64,000 nt of DNA from DASWJZ01 sp963720705. Lineage in GTDB: Bacteria > Pseudomonadota > Alphaproteobacteria > Rhizobiales > Afifellaceae. Below the pieces are notes generated by a model. That model saw nothing but the letters and a program-made list of their open reading frames with translations, was not told where the DNA came from and did not search any database. The stretch is from assembly GCA_963720705.1 (NCBI GenBank), contig CAVRGJ010000002.1, positions 620,001-684,000 of the forward strand. The letters run 5' to 3'. Below, one piece after another: positions 1 through 8,867 of this stretch (position 1 is the stretch's first letter; each line of letters begins with the position of its first letter). Both the position numbers and the translations under genes were made by a program.

Positions 1-807
1 CATTTCCTCGGCACGGTGCCGCTCGACAAGCTGCTTCGCTCCAAGCGCCCGACCAAGATCCAGGAGATCATCAGCGAGGCGAAGCACTCGGTCGAAGCAG
101 GCGACGACCAGGAAGATGTTGCCCGCCTGTTCGAACGCTACAATCTGCTTTCCGTCGGCGTCGTTGACGAGTCCGGGCGGCTGGTCGGCGTCATTACGGT
201 CGACGACATCGTCGACATCATCGAGGAAGAGGCCGACGAGGATATCAAGCGGCTCGCCGGCGTCGGCGACGAGGAGCTCTCAGAAGGTGTGTTCAGCATC
301 GTGCGGCTCAGGAGCTCCTGGCTGCTCGTCAATCTCGTCACCGCCTTTCTCTCCGCCTCCGTCATCAGCCTGTTCCAAAACACGATCGAACGGATCGCGA
401 TCCTCGCCATGCTCTTTCCGATCGTTGCCGGGCTCGGCGGCAATGCCGGCACGCAGACGCTGACCGTCACCGTGCGTGCGCTCGCCACCCGGCAGCTCAA
501 TGCCGGGAACACCTGGCGGCTGATCGGACGCGAAGCGCTGGTCGGAATCTGCAACGGGGTCGTTCTCGGCTGCATCACCGGAACCCTCGTCGCCTTCATC
601 TTCAGCCGGCCGGAGCTTGGGTTCGTCATCGCCGGCGGCATGCTCGCCAACCAGAGCGTCGCGGCGCTGGTCGGGATCATCATCCCGCTGACGCTGGACC
701 GGCTCGGCATCGACCCGGCGATCGCCTCAAGCATCTTCGTCACGGCGATGACGGATGCGACCGGATTCTTCGCGTTCCTCGGTCTCGCCACATGGCTGCT
801 TACTTAG
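1..807 (+). CDS. mgtE: Magnesium transporter MgtE, C-terminal part (truncated by window edge)
   Basis: This is the 3' part of an MgtE-type Mg2+ channel/transporter of the inner membrane. The frame is open from base 1, so the N-terminal domain and the start of the CBS pair lie to the left. About 268 residues remain: the end of a CBS domain (visible residues ~1-85, with the DDIVDIIEEEADED acidic stretch) and then about five membrane helices. The MgtE pore signature is present (FPIVAGLGGNAGTQ, visible residues ~139-152). A GTG at 16 could be mistaken for a start, but the residues before it continue the CBS domain. A two-tier hairpin (822-861) follows the stop. Confidence 0.93.
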   Translation, partial: HFLGTVPLDKLLRSKRPTKIQEIISEAKHSVEAGDDQEDVARLFERYNLLSVGVVDESGRLVGVITVDDIVDIIEEEADEDIKRLAGVGDEELSEGVFSIVRLRSSWLLVNLVTAFLSASVISLFQNTIERIAILAMLFPIVAGLGGNAGTQTLTVTVRALATRQLNAGNTWRLIGREALVGICNGVVLGCITGTLVAFIFSRPELGFVIAGGMLANQSVAALVGIIIPLTLDRLGIDPAIASSIFVTAMTDATGFFAFLGLATWLLT

Positions 808-821
808 CGACGGCGCGAGCC

Positions 822-861
822 GGGTTAACCCTCCGCCTTAAGCCGGCGGAAACGATAACCC
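822..861. terminator. Hairpin in the mgtE / lysozyme gap
   Basis: A nested inverted repeat: outer arms GGGTTA (822-827) and TAACCC (856-861), inner arms TCCGCC (832-837) and GGCGGA (845-850). There is no T-run, so it is not a classical intrinsic terminator. It could end mgtE transcription weakly or structure the leader of the next gene. Weak evidence. Confidence 0.3.
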
Positions 862-897
862 GCCATGAATGATCCTAAAGTCGGACGGATTCGCGCC

Positions 898-1707
898 ATG
901 CTTGCCTTTCCCCTTCGAAACACCATCGCCGCCGTCTCCGTGTCGCTTCTCCTCGCCGGATGTGGAGCGGCCGACATTATTGCGCACGGCGACGCCGATC
1001 CGCATCCGGGCGTGAATCGGGCGCATTCCCTGCCGGTTCAGGGCATCGACATCTCGAAATATCAGGGCGACGTCGACTGGCGGCGCGTTAGCCGCTCCGG
1101 CATCCGCTTCGCCTATCTCAAGGTCTCCGAAGGCGGCGACCACGTCGACGATCGCTTCTATCAGAATTGGGCGGCGACTGCGGCGGCAGGCATCCCGCGC
1201 GGTGTCTACCACTTCATGTACTGGTGCCGCACGGCGAGCGAGCAGGCGGTGTGGTTCACGCAGGCCGTGCCGCAGGACCCGACGCAGCTCCCACCCGTGC
1301 TCGACGTGGAATGGAACCACGCCTCGACGACATGCCCGCAGCAGACGACGCCGGAGGACGCGCGCGCCAAGATCCAGAAGATGCTGGAGATCATGGAGTA
1401 CCATACGGGGAAGCGCCCCATCATCTACACTGACATCGCGTTCCATCGCGACGTGCTGGAGGGGCATTTCCCGGGCTATCAGTTCTGGCTCAGAAGCGTC
1501 GCGGCGGAGCCGCATCAGCGCTTCGAAGACAGGCCGTGGACCTTCTGGCAGTACACGGCGACGGGCCGCGTTCCAGGCATTAGCGGCGACGTCGACAAGA
1601 ACGCCTTCCAGGGCACGGAGGGCGACTGGGAACGCTGGCTGCGTCAGAACGGCGTCGTGGGCGCGGCGCAGGCGAGCCTTCGCCCGGCGTCGGGCGGCGC
1701 CGGCTGA
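898..1707 (+). CDS. GH25 family lysozyme, predicted lipoprotein
   Basis: Predicted muramidase that cleaves the MurNAc-GlcNAc bond of peptidoglycan outside the cytoplasm. From ATG 898 the protein opens with a hydrophobic signal ending in the lipobox LLAGC (Cys22), so it should be lipid-anchored. The remainder is a single GH25 domain: the GIDISKYQGDVDW opening strand carrying a catalytic Asp, the LDVEWN D-x-E motif, and a closing WTFWQYT strand. About 269 residues, normal for a one-domain GH25 enzyme. An upstream ATG at 865 is in frame, but it sits directly behind a hairpin without a visible ribosome site and would push the lipobox to Cys33, so 898 is preferred. Confidence 0.88.
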   Translation: MLAFPLRNTIAAVSVSLLLAGCGAADIIAHGDADPHPGVNRAHSLPVQGIDISKYQGDVDWRRVSRSGIRFAYLKVSEGGDHVDDRFYQNWAATAAAGIPRGVYHFMYWCRTASEQAVWFTQAVPQDPTQLPPVLDVEWNHASTTCPQQTTPEDARAKIQKMLEIMEYHTGKRPIIYTDIAFHRDVLEGHFPGYQFWLRSVAAEPHQRFEDRPWTFWQYTATGRVPGISGDVDKNAFQGTEGDWERWLRQNGVVGAAQASLRPASGGAG

Positions 1708-1719
1708 CGGGGAGGGCCT

Positions 1720-2160
1720 GTGCCCGTTCGCGTGCGCGCCCTTGCGGCGGAAGATCGTGAGGCCTGGCAGCCGCTCTGGCAGGGCTATCTCGACTTTTAC
1801 GAGACCGCGATCTCCGATGCGGTGACCGAGACGACATGGCGACGGATCGTCGATCCCGCTGGCCCGATCCACGCCTTCGGCGCCTTCGACGAAGGCGGTC
1901 GGATGATCGGCATCGTGCACTACCTCTTCCACCCGGTGACGTGGTCGGCGGCCAACCGCTGCTATCTCGAAGACCTTTTCGTCAGCCCGGCGGCGCGCGG
2001 AACCGGCGCCGGGCGTGCGCTCATCGAAGCGGTCTACAAGGCTTCCGACAAAGCGGGCGCGGACCAGGTCTACTGGCTGACGGCGCAGAACAATGCGACG
2101 GCGCGGAGGCTCTACGATCGCGTCGCCCGCGCCACGCCCTTCATGAAATACCAGCGATGA
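1720..2160 (+). CDS. GNAT family N-acetyltransferase
   Basis: A small cytoplasmic acetyl-CoA-dependent N-acetyltransferase of unknown substrate, 146 residues. The acetyl-CoA binding motif is present in mid-protein (YLEDLFVSPAARGTGAGRAL: strand, then the R-G-x-G-x-G/A loop). The C-terminal WLTAQNNATARRLYDRV segment is typical of the family. Start is GTG 1720 with GGAGGG about five bases upstream. The stop overlaps the start of the downstream VOC gene (ATGA), so the two are probably translationally coupled. Confidence 0.88.
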   Translation: MPVRVRALAAEDREAWQPLWQGYLDFYETAISDAVTETTWRRIVDPAGPIHAFGAFDEGGRMIGIVHYLFHPVTWSAANRCYLEDLFVSPAARGTGAGRALIEAVYKASDKAGADQVYWLTAQNNATARRLYDRVARATPFMKYQR

Positions 2161-2582
2161 GCGGCTCGGCGCCTCCGATCCGCGGCATGCTGGAGACCGT
2201 GATCTACGTCGACGATCTCCAGCGCGCGCATGCCTTCTATGGCGGCGTGCTGGGGCTTCAGCGCGTGCGCGAGATGCCGCGCATGATGGCCTATACGGTG
2301 GCGCCCGCGCAGGTGCTGCTTGTCTTCAACCGGTCGGAATCGCGCGCCGATCTGGAGACGCCCGAGGGCATGATCCCCGGTCATTATGCGAATGGCCCCG
2401 CGCACTTCGCCTTCGCCATTGGCGCGGAGGACTATTCGGCCTGGAAGGCGCATCTTGAGAGCGCAGGCATCTCGATCCTGAGCGAGACGAACTGGTCGCG
2501 TGGCGGGAAGAGCGTCTATTTCAACGACCCGGACGGGAACGTGGTGGAGATGGCGACGCCGGGACTCTGGCCGAACTATTGA
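2157..2582 (+). CDS. VOC / glyoxalase-fold protein
   Basis: A vicinal-oxygen-chelate superfamily protein of 141 residues with two beta-alpha-beta-beta-beta modules. The first begins METVIYVDDLQRAHAFYGGVLGL; the second ends in VYFNDPDGNVVEMATPGLW, the usual metal-site strand with the final Glu ligand. These proteins act as lyases, dioxygenases or resistance proteins and the substrate cannot be assigned. Its ATG overlaps the stop of the GNAT gene by two bases, so the pair is one transcription unit. The open frame runs further upstream inside the GNAT gene, but that stretch is a shadow. Confidence 0.85.
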   Translation: MSGSAPPIRGMLETVIYVDDLQRAHAFYGGVLGLQRVREMPRMMAYTVAPAQVLLVFNRSESRADLETPEGMIPGHYANGPAHFAFAIGAEDYSAWKAHLESAGISILSETNWSRGGKSVYFNDPDGNVVEMATPGLWPNY

Positions 2583-2651
2583 CCGGACTGCCGCGCGCTT
2601 GATCGCGCCTTCGCCCGGCAGCATGGTGAGCGGCCCTGAAGCGGAGACCCA

Positions 2652-3824
2652 ATGCTCCCGAACGCTCCCCGTGCCTTCGATTTCGGCCTCGGCGAGGCCG
2701 CCGACATGCTGCGCGAGAGCGTGTCGCGCTTTGCCGCCGACCGTATCGCGCCGCTCGCCGACAGGATCGATCGCGAGGACTGGTTTCCGCGCGAGCTTTG
2801 GCCGGAGATGGGTGCGCTCGGGCTGCACGGCATCACCGTCGCGGAAGAGGACGGTGGCGCAGGCCTCGGCTACCTAGAGCATTGCGTCGCCATGGAGGAG
2901 GTTTCGCGCGCCTCCGGCTCCGTCGGGCTTTCCTACGGCGCGCATTCCAATCTCTGCGTGAACCAGATTTCGCGCTGGGGCAGGCCGGAGCAGAAGGAGC
3001 GCTATCTGCCGAAGCTCATCGCGGGCGAGCATCTCGGCGCGCTCGCGATGTCGGAAGCGGGTGCCGGCTCCGACGTGGTGTCGATGCAGCTTCGCGCCGA
3101 TCGCCGCGGCGACAGCTACATCCTGAACGGCTCGAAATTCTGGATCACCAACGGGCCGCAGGCCGACACGCTCGTGGTCTATGCCAAGACCGATCCTTCG
3201 GCCGGCGCACGCGGCATCACCGCCTTCATCGTGGAGAAGGGGTTTCCGGGTTTCTCCGTCGCGCAGAAGCTCGACAAGCTCGGCATGCGCGGCTCGGAGA
3301 CCGGCGAGCTGGTCTTCGAGGACTGCGAGGTGCCGGCGGAGAATGTGCTTGGCAAGGTCGGGGACGGCGTGAAGGTCCTGATGTCCGGCCTCGACTTCGA
3401 GCGCGCGGTGCTCGCGGCCGGTCCGCTCGGGCTCATGCAGGCGGCGCTCGACGTCGTCATCCCCTACGTGCACGAGCGCAAGCAGTTCGGCCAGCCGATC
3501 GGCTCGTTCCAGCTCATGCAGGGCAAGCTTGCCGACATGTACGTGACGCTGAACGCCGCACGCGCCTACGTCTACGCGGTGGCGAAAGCCTGCGACCGCG
3601 GAGAGACGACGCGCGAGGATGCCGCGGGCGCCATCCTCTTTGCTTCCGAGAAGGCGACGCAGGTGTGCCTCGACGCCATCCAATGCCTCGGCGGCAACGG
3701 CTACATCAACGACTACGCCACCGGCCGGCTACTGCGCGACGCGAAGCTCTACGAGATTGGCGCCGGCACCAGCGAGATCCGGCGTATGCTCATCGGGCGG
3801 GAGATTTTCGACAAGACGGGGTGA
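2652..3824 (+). CDS. ivd: Isovaleryl-CoA dehydrogenase
   Basis: FAD-dependent acyl-CoA dehydrogenase, 390 residues, predicted to oxidise isovaleryl-CoA to 3-methylcrotonyl-CoA in leucine breakdown. The acyl-CoA dehydrogenase signatures are present (AMSEAGAGSDV, KFWITNG, and near the C-terminus QCLGGNGYINDYATGRLLRDAKLYEIGAGTSEIRR split around residue 350-385). The substrate call rests on the catalytic Glu at about residue 250 in the SGLDFERAVL segment, where isovaleryl-CoA dehydrogenases carry theirs; medium- and short-chain enzymes place it near the C-terminus. The next enzyme of the pathway, methylcrotonyl-CoA carboxylase, is encoded at 9659 and 18675 rather than adjacent. Confidence 0.92.
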   Translation: MLPNAPRAFDFGLGEAADMLRESVSRFAADRIAPLADRIDREDWFPRELWPEMGALGLHGITVAEEDGGAGLGYLEHCVAMEEVSRASGSVGLSYGAHSNLCVNQISRWGRPEQKERYLPKLIAGEHLGALAMSEAGAGSDVVSMQLRADRRGDSYILNGSKFWITNGPQADTLVVYAKTDPSAGARGITAFIVEKGFPGFSVAQKLDKLGMRGSETGELVFEDCEVPAENVLGKVGDGVKVLMSGLDFERAVLAAGPLGLMQAALDVVIPYVHERKQFGQPIGSFQLMQGKLADMYVTLNAARAYVYAVAKACDRGETTREDAAGAILFASEKATQVCLDAIQCLGGNGYINDYATGRLLRDAKLYEIGAGTSEIRRMLIGREIFDKTG

Positions 3825-3862
3825 AGGGCGGGCGACGCGGGAGATGGACCCGATCGACCTGT

Positions 3863-4294
3863 TCAGTATGCCCGCTCTCTCAGCCTCCGCGCCGCCTCGG
3901 CGCCGGCGAGCGCGGGAACGGCGAAGGCGACGGCGAGCAGCGTGCCGAGGATCAGCGTCAGGATCACGAGGCTTAGGCCCGACTGCATGCCGAGCCCGAA
4001 ATGGAGCACGCCGGTCTGGTGGCCGGCGACGAGCCAGAGCGGCCACCGCCACGCCCGCTCAGGGCGCAGGAATCCGGCGACCCCGACGGCAAGCGCCATG
4101 ACCGGAACGCCGGCATAAAAATAGGCGTCCGTGTCCCACGCCTCGCGGTGAAAGGCCGCTGCAGACGCGCCCGATCCGTCGACACGCGAAAGCGCGATCC
4201 AGACGAGAAGCCCTGCGACGGCAAGTCCGATGCCGAGGACAAGCGGTGGCGGCGCAAGCCGCTGAATCTCCCGCAACATGCTGATCCGGCGCAT
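3863..4294 (-). CDS. Hypothetical membrane protein, four predicted helices
   Basis: Not recognised. 143 residues with about four hydrophobic segments (residues ~18-35, 58-76, 84-102 and 106-130) and a charged C-terminal tail (EAARRLRERAY), so an inner-membrane protein is likely. Start ATG 4294 has a CGAGGA ribosome site on the minus strand; a second ATG (4279) is possible. It is convergent with ivd and divergent from the nucleotidyl cyclase gene. The much longer open frame that continues upstream lies antisense to the cyclase and is not coding. Confidence 0.7.
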   Translation of the reverse strand: MRRISMLREIQRLAPPPLVLGIGLAVAGLLVWIALSRVDGSGASAAAFHREAWDTDAYFYAGVPVMALAVGVAGFLRPERAWRWPLWLVAGHQTGVLHFGLGMQSGLSLVILTLILGTLLAVAFAVPALAGAEAARRLRERAY

Positions 4295-4468
4295 ACATTT
4301 CCTCGCGACCGAAGCGGTTGCTGGAGGATGGCCGAACATGGTTTCCAGGCCCTTAAACGGGGTCGGCGCAACGTTTGCGTCCGGCGCCGTGTGAAGGCGT
4401 CCAGGGTCAGCTTGGGTTTTCGCCGGAATTGCCGCATAGGGAGCGGCCGGCCAACGTCCGAGGCGCCC

Positions 4469-5341
4469 GTGAAGCGCAAGCTCACCACCATCCTTTTCGC
4501 CGATGCGCAGGGTTACTCGACGTTGATGGCAACCGACGAGGCGGCGACGCTTGAGCGCCTGAACCGCTATCGCGCGATCATGCGCGGCATGTTCGATCGT
4601 CACGAAGGGCGGCAGATCAACACCTGGGGCGATGCCGTCATCGCCGAGTTCGCGAGCGTCGTCGAAGCGGTGCGCTGCGCCGTCGAGATCCAGGAATCGC
4701 TGTCGACCGAAAACCATGGCCTGCCCAAGGACAAGCAGATGCGGTTTCGCATCGGCATCAACCTCGGCGACGTGATGATAGACAAGGACGACCTCTACGG
4801 CGACGGCGTCAACGTCGCGCAGCGGCTGCAGGCACTGGCGGAGCCTGGCGGCATCATGGTTTCGGGAACCGTCTACAGCCTCGCCCACAAGCAGCTTGCG
4901 CTCGCTTTCGACTTCGCCGGCGACCAGAAGGTCACCGACGTGGGCGAGCTCGTGCCGAGCTACCGGGTGCGCATGAGCGGCCGCAACGATCCTGAGATCG
5001 CCGTCGCGGAGAGCGTCGCCAATCCGCAGACTACCGCGCCGCCGGCGCAGCCAACCTCGGCGATCGCCAGGATGGCGTCGCGGCTTGAAGCAGAGCTCGC
5101 CTGGCTCAAATACCAGCCTCGGCGTGTCCGCGTCGCCGCCGGCGTGATCGCCTTCCTGTTTGCGATCAACGTCCTCTTCGACGGTCTCGCCAAGCCGTGG
5201 TTCATCTACCCGGCGATACCGCTCGGCCTCTTGATCTATCTCCATTACCGCCGCGGGCAGAAGCCGCTGCGCGAAGCGGGTGGCCGCGTTCGCCGCCATG
5301 CCGCCCGGAGATCGGCGGTGCGAAGCGGAGAGGGCGAGTGA
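4469..5341 (+). CDS. Class III adenylate/guanylate cyclase with C-terminal 2TM domain
   Basis: A 290-residue protein with a cyclase homology domain (residues ~3-165) and a C-terminal hydrophobic pair resembling a 2TM domain (~215-262). The two metal-binding aspartates are Asp12 (LFADAQGYS) and Asp55 (TWGDAVIAEF); the transition-state pair is Asn115 and Arg119 (GDGVNVAQRL). The purine-selecting position before TWGD is Asn51 where many adenylate cyclases have Lys, so specificity is uncertain. Start GTG 4469 gives the compact KRKLTTILFAD opening usual for this family; the frame is open further upstream but without cyclase-like residues. The stop overlaps the start of the downstream aldo/keto reductase. 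Confidence 0.85.
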   Translation: MKRKLTTILFADAQGYSTLMATDEAATLERLNRYRAIMRGMFDRHEGRQINTWGDAVIAEFASVVEAVRCAVEIQESLSTENHGLPKDKQMRFRIGINLGDVMIDKDDLYGDGVNVAQRLQALAEPGGIMVSGTVYSLAHKQLALAFDFAGDQKVTDVGELVPSYRVRMSGRNDPEIAVAESVANPQTTAPPAQPTSAIARMASRLEAELAWLKYQPRRVRVAAGVIAFLFAINVLFDGLAKPWFIYPAIPLGLLIYLHYRRGQKPLREAGGRVRRHAARRSAVRSGEGE

Positions 5342-6123
5342 TAGTGGAGACGGTGAAGGCGAACGGAGCGGAAATTCCGGTGATCGGGCTCGGCACCTGG
5401 GATCTTCGCGGCGGCGCCGTGGCGCCCGCGATCCACGCCGCGCTCGACGCCGGCTATCGCCACATCGATACCGCGGCGATGTATGCAAACGAAACGGAAG
5501 TGGGCGCCGGCATCCGCGCCAGCGGCGTGCCGCGCGACGAGATCTTCATCACGACGAAGGTCTGGCCGACCGAGGCGGGAGACGGTCCCTTCCAGCGATC
5601 GGCGGAGGCCAGCCTGAAGCGGCTCAAGGTCGAGCAGGTCGACCTCCTTCTAATCCACTGGCCGAACCGGACCGTGCCGCTGAAGGAGCAGGTTGCGGTG
5701 CTCTGCAAGACCAGGCAAATGGGTTTCGCACGTCACGTCGGCATATCGAACTTCTCGCCGGAGGATATCGAGGTCGCCCTTAGCGTGGCGGACGAGCCGA
5801 TCGTCACCAACCAGATCGAGCATCATCCCTGGATCGACCAGAACGCGACCTTCAAGGCCTGCGCGAAGCACGGCATTGCGATCACGTCCTATTCGCCGCT
5901 CGGCAGAGCGCGGCATCTCGACGATCGAGCGATCGTCGAGATCGCACGGGCCAAGGGCAAGACGCCTGCACAGGTGGTGCTGCGCTGGCACGTCCAGCAG
6001 CCGGGAAATATCGCGATCCCAAAATCCGCGAACGCCCGCCGCATCGCGGAGAATATCGCCATCTTCGACTTCGCGCTCGCCGAGGACGAGATGCGGCGGA
6101 TATCGCGGCTGGCGCGCCGGTAG
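5338..6123 (+). CDS. Aldo/keto reductase
   Basis: NADPH-dependent carbonyl reductase of the aldo/keto reductase superfamily, 261 residues, nearest in sequence to the 2,5-diketo-D-gluconate reductase group; the substrate is unknown. The full catalytic tetrad is visible: Asp44 and Tyr49 (HIDTAAMYANE), Lys74 (ITTKVW), His107 (LLLIHWPN). The cofactor-binding IPKSANARRIAENI stretch is near the C-terminus. Translation starts at GTG 5338, overlapping the cyclase stop, or GTG 5344; GGAGAGGG just upstream serves either. Co-transcription with the cyclase is likely from the overlap. Confidence 0.88.
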   Translation: MIVETVKANGAEIPVIGLGTWDLRGGAVAPAIHAALDAGYRHIDTAAMYANETEVGAGIRASGVPRDEIFITTKVWPTEAGDGPFQRSAEASLKRLKVEQVDLLLIHWPNRTVPLKEQVAVLCKTRQMGFARHVGISNFSPEDIEVALSVADEPIVTNQIEHHPWIDQNATFKACAKHGIAITSYSPLGRARHLDDRAIVEIARAKGKTPAQVVLRWHVQQPGNIAIPKSANARRIAENIAIFDFALAEDEMRRISRLARR

Positions 6124-6365
6124 CGCCGGCCGCTGCCGGTCCCCGCTGCTGGTGCTGATCCAATCGCGACCGCCGATGTCGTGAGCCTGCTTGCGGCGCG
6201 GAGGAGAGTGGGCGAAGGCTGCGCGCTAAGTTTTTTCCGAGTCCCGCCCTGGTCACCAACGTCCGCCACCCGATCTGGCTGCCCGCTGCCACGCAGCCGG
6301 GGGCGTGGGCGTTTGCCATCCTCTACACGGTTGAATCGATCAGCCGTGCCTCGCTTTCCTCTATC

Positions 6366-7448
6366 GTGCCCATCCAGGCCTACGACCTCCTGAAGGACAA
6401 GCAGGAGGTCAGCGTCCTTTACTTCGTCATCGGCGTCGTCGGCATCGCCGCCACGCTCTATGCGCCGAAGTTGTTCCGTCCGATCCCGCGCCGCTACGTC
6501 TACACGATCGGCGCTCTCACCCTCGTCGCCGCAAGCGCGGCGCTCGCCACCAACTCACTCGCCGGTCAGGCGGCTGGCATGTTCCTCAGAGTCTTCGGGG
6601 CGGCCACACTCGCCATCGTTCTGAACCTCTACATTATGGAGTACATCCCGAAGCATGGCCTGGTGCGATCCGAATCGCTCAGGCTGGCGCTGTCGACGAT
6701 TTCCTGGAGCATCGGTCCGACCTTCGGCGTGTGGCTCTACGTTCGCTTCGGACCGATTGCGCCGTACTTCTGGAGCGCGTCGTGGGCGCTGATCCTGATT
6801 GCGATCTTCTGGTACTTTCGCCTTTCCAACAGCACGGCTATTTCCCCCGGCCCCCTTCGTCCCGCCGACCCGATTGCGAATATCCGTCGCTTTGCCGCGC
6901 AGCCGCGCATGCGGCTGGCCTGGATGATCGCCTTCGGCCGCTCCTGCTACTGGGCGACGTTTTTTATCTATGCGCCGATCCTCATGGTGGCGACGGGTGA
7001 GGGGAAGCTCGCCGGCGGCATCGTCGTCTCGCTCGGCAACGCGCTTCTTCTCTTCGCCATCGGGTGGGGCCGGCTCGGCAGCCGCCTCGGCGTGCGCCCG
7101 GTCATCGTGCTTGCCTTCGTGGCGGCAACGGTGAGTGCGGTCCTGGCAGGATTCGCCGGCGAAGCGCATCCGTGGAGCGCCGCGTTTTTGCTTCTCGTCG
7201 GCACCGTCTTCGCGGTCGCGCTCGATGCGGTTGGAAGCGCGCCGTTCCTGCGCGCCGTACACGTCTACGAGCGCCCGCAGATGACGGCGGTCTACCGCAC
7301 CTATCTCGACATGTCAGAACTGGTTCCGCCGCTCGTTTATTCGGTGATCCTCGGCTTCACCGGACTAGGCGGGGTCTTCGCGACGCTCGGTATCTTCTGC
7401 GCCCTCTGCGGCTGGTTTTCCTGGCGCCACCTGCCGCGCTCGATGTGA
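6366..7448 (+). CDS. MFS family transporter (true N-terminus probably upstream)
   Basis: Polytopic inner-membrane protein with the hydrophobic periodicity of a major facilitator transporter (about 11 helices after residue 1); substrate unknown. GTG 6366 is the first conventional start, but the same frame stays open back to a stop at 6156. The stretch 6249-6365 encodes what looks like the first membrane helix (AWAFAILYTVESISRASLSS), so GTG 6366 would cut it. No ATG, GTG or TTG lies in that upstream frame. Either a rare CTG (6249 or 6219) is used, or a base is wrong near the T6 run at 6231-6236. Confidence 0.78.
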   Translation: MPIQAYDLLKDKQEVSVLYFVIGVVGIAATLYAPKLFRPIPRRYVYTIGALTLVAASAALATNSLAGQAAGMFLRVFGAATLAIVLNLYIMEYIPKHGLVRSESLRLALSTISWSIGPTFGVWLYVRFGPIAPYFWSASWALILIAIFWYFRLSNSTAISPGPLRPADPIANIRRFAAQPRMRLAWMIAFGRSCYWATFFIYAPILMVATGEGKLAGGIVVSLGNALLLFAIGWGRLGSRLGVRPVIVLAFVAATVSAVLAGFAGEAHPWSAAFLLLVGTVFAVALDAVGSAPFLRAVHVYERPQMTAVYRTYLDMSELVPPLVYSVILGFTGLGGVFATLGIFCALCGWFSWRHLPRSM

Positions 7449-7481
7449 TTTCCGCGGCGCGCGGCCGGCGTGATGCGTGCG

Positions 7482-8753
7482 CTAGTGAGCGATGCGCAGC
7501 TGCGAGATCTGCTCTCCGATGGCCTTGAAGGTCGGCACCAGATCGTCAACGTTCTCCACGTCGAAGTAGGTGTCCTCGCTGCTGGCACATTCGCTGAGCA
7601 GGCTCTCGTTCCCCTCCTGCAACCGTATCGTATAGAGCTTCACGCCGGCATCCTTGACCGACTGGCACGCGAGCTCCGTGCGCGCGTCGATGGCGCTGCT
7701 GTTGCTCGTCCAACGGTTCTCGGTGTTGTCGCCGTCCGTTATGAGCACGATGTACTTGGTCAGATTTTCTGTATCGGACGGCTCACCTTCCGTGAACGGT
7801 TCCTGATGGGAAAGAAGTGCGAGGCCCCAGACGAGCCCGATGGTGATGTTGGTGTTCCCGGCAGGGGTCATCGCCTTGACCTTACTGTAGAGCGACGTGA
7901 AGTCGTCGGTCAGAGGCTCGATCTCCGCCAGGCTGTTGCTCATGCAAAGCGCGCCTGGATACTTGGTCGTGTTTGACGTCACCGGATCATCGCCGACGTC
8001 GTACGGCTGGTTGCGGTCCGTGATGCAACCCTTCCAGGACAGGCTGGTCGGCGCTTTGACCGTGAACCAGCTTGCGGTCTTGTAGGACGTCGGCACGCGC
8101 ACGTTCACGTCGAACGGAACGATGCCGACTTTCGCCAACCCTTCGTCCGATCCGGAGAGTTCGTCGAGGAGCGCGTCTGCCGCGCTCTTCAGCGCGGGCA
8201 TCCGGCCGTGGCTTCCCATCGAGCCGGTGTTGTCGAGAACGAGCATCACTTCGACCTTGCCGGTGCCCCAATAGACCTCAGAAGACGCCTTCGGCCTGAA
8301 CTCGTCGTATCCGGCCACCGCGGTCAGACTGGCGGGGACGATGCCGGTCGCGGTCATGCTGAGCGTGCTTCCACTCTTGAGGAAGGTGTCGATCTGGAAT
8401 TCGAAGTCGCTCGGAAGCATCGCTGTCATGTACTTGGAGGTGAGTTCCTTCAGCGAATCGACGTCCGAGCTGTCCTTTGCGGTATGGGCCACGGCCAACA
8501 ACGCGGCGTCGGAGGCGTTCTGAAGCTCGGCGTAGGACCTGGAGACGCGCGCATAGTCCAAGGCGGCACCGGCGAACATCACCATCGCCATCGAGGAAAT
8601 GGCAAACGTAATGGCGATCGACCCTCTCTGATCGCGAGCGAAGGAGCGAGCGCGGGAGAACCGAAGCATGGTGCCAACCGCCGACCTCAGCATGTCTCGG
8701 TCATTCTCCGCGTTCTTGGTTCGGTCATGGATGCCGCCCAATCTGCGCCTCAT
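7482..8753 (-). CDS. TadG-like pilus/VWA domain protein
   Basis: About 423 residues. The N-terminal part (FARDQRGSIAITFAISSMAMV, then one membrane helix and the DAALLAVA motif) matches the TadE/TadG type N-terminus of Flp-pilus pseudopilin-like proteins. The remainder is a von Willebrand factor A domain with an intact MIDAS start (LVLDNTGSMG) and a second metal segment (ITDGDNTENRW). Expected to be anchored in the inner membrane with the VWA domain outside. Internal ATGs at 8693 and 8669 are plausible starts; 8669 would place the charged RARSFARDQRG patch near the N-terminus as usual. No other tad genes are nearby, so it is an orphan copy. Confidence 0.85.
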   Translation of the reverse strand: MRRRLGGIHDRTKNAENDRDMLRSAVGTMLRFSRARSFARDQRGSIAITFAISSMAMVMFAGAALDYARVSRSYAELQNASDAALLAVAHTAKDSSDVDSLKELTSKYMTAMLPSDFEFQIDTFLKSGSTLSMTATGIVPASLTAVAGYDEFRPKASSEVYWGTGKVEVMLVLDNTGSMGSHGRMPALKSAADALLDELSGSDEGLAKVGIVPFDVNVRVPTSYKTASWFTVKAPTSLSWKGCITDRNQPYDVGDDPVTSNTTKYPGALCMSNSLAEIEPLTDDFTSLYSKVKAMTPAGNTNITIGLVWGLALLSHQEPFTEGEPSDTENLTKYIVLITDGDNTENRWTSNSSAIDARTELACQSVKDAGVKLYTIRLQEGNESLLSECASSEDTYFDVENVDDLVPTFKAIGEQISQLRIAH

Positions 8754-8867
8754 TTCTCATAGTTCGGCAAAGAATGGGTGGCGCCTTTGACTAAAATCTC
8801 GCGCCGCGCGGCAAGGATTTGAAAAGAATTGCGAGGTCGCCCCTCGCCCTGGCGCTTCCCGCGGCAG

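Noticed and set aside
3975..5488. Long minus-strand open frame continuing upstream of the 3863 membrane protein
   Set aside because: Antisense to the nucleotidyl cyclase and rich in Arg/His without domain signal; only the last ~143 residues look like a protein.
7470..8762. Plus-strand open frames opposite the TadG-like gene
   Set aside because: Shadow frames in high-GC sequence; the minus-strand protein has clear TadE/G and VWA motifs.
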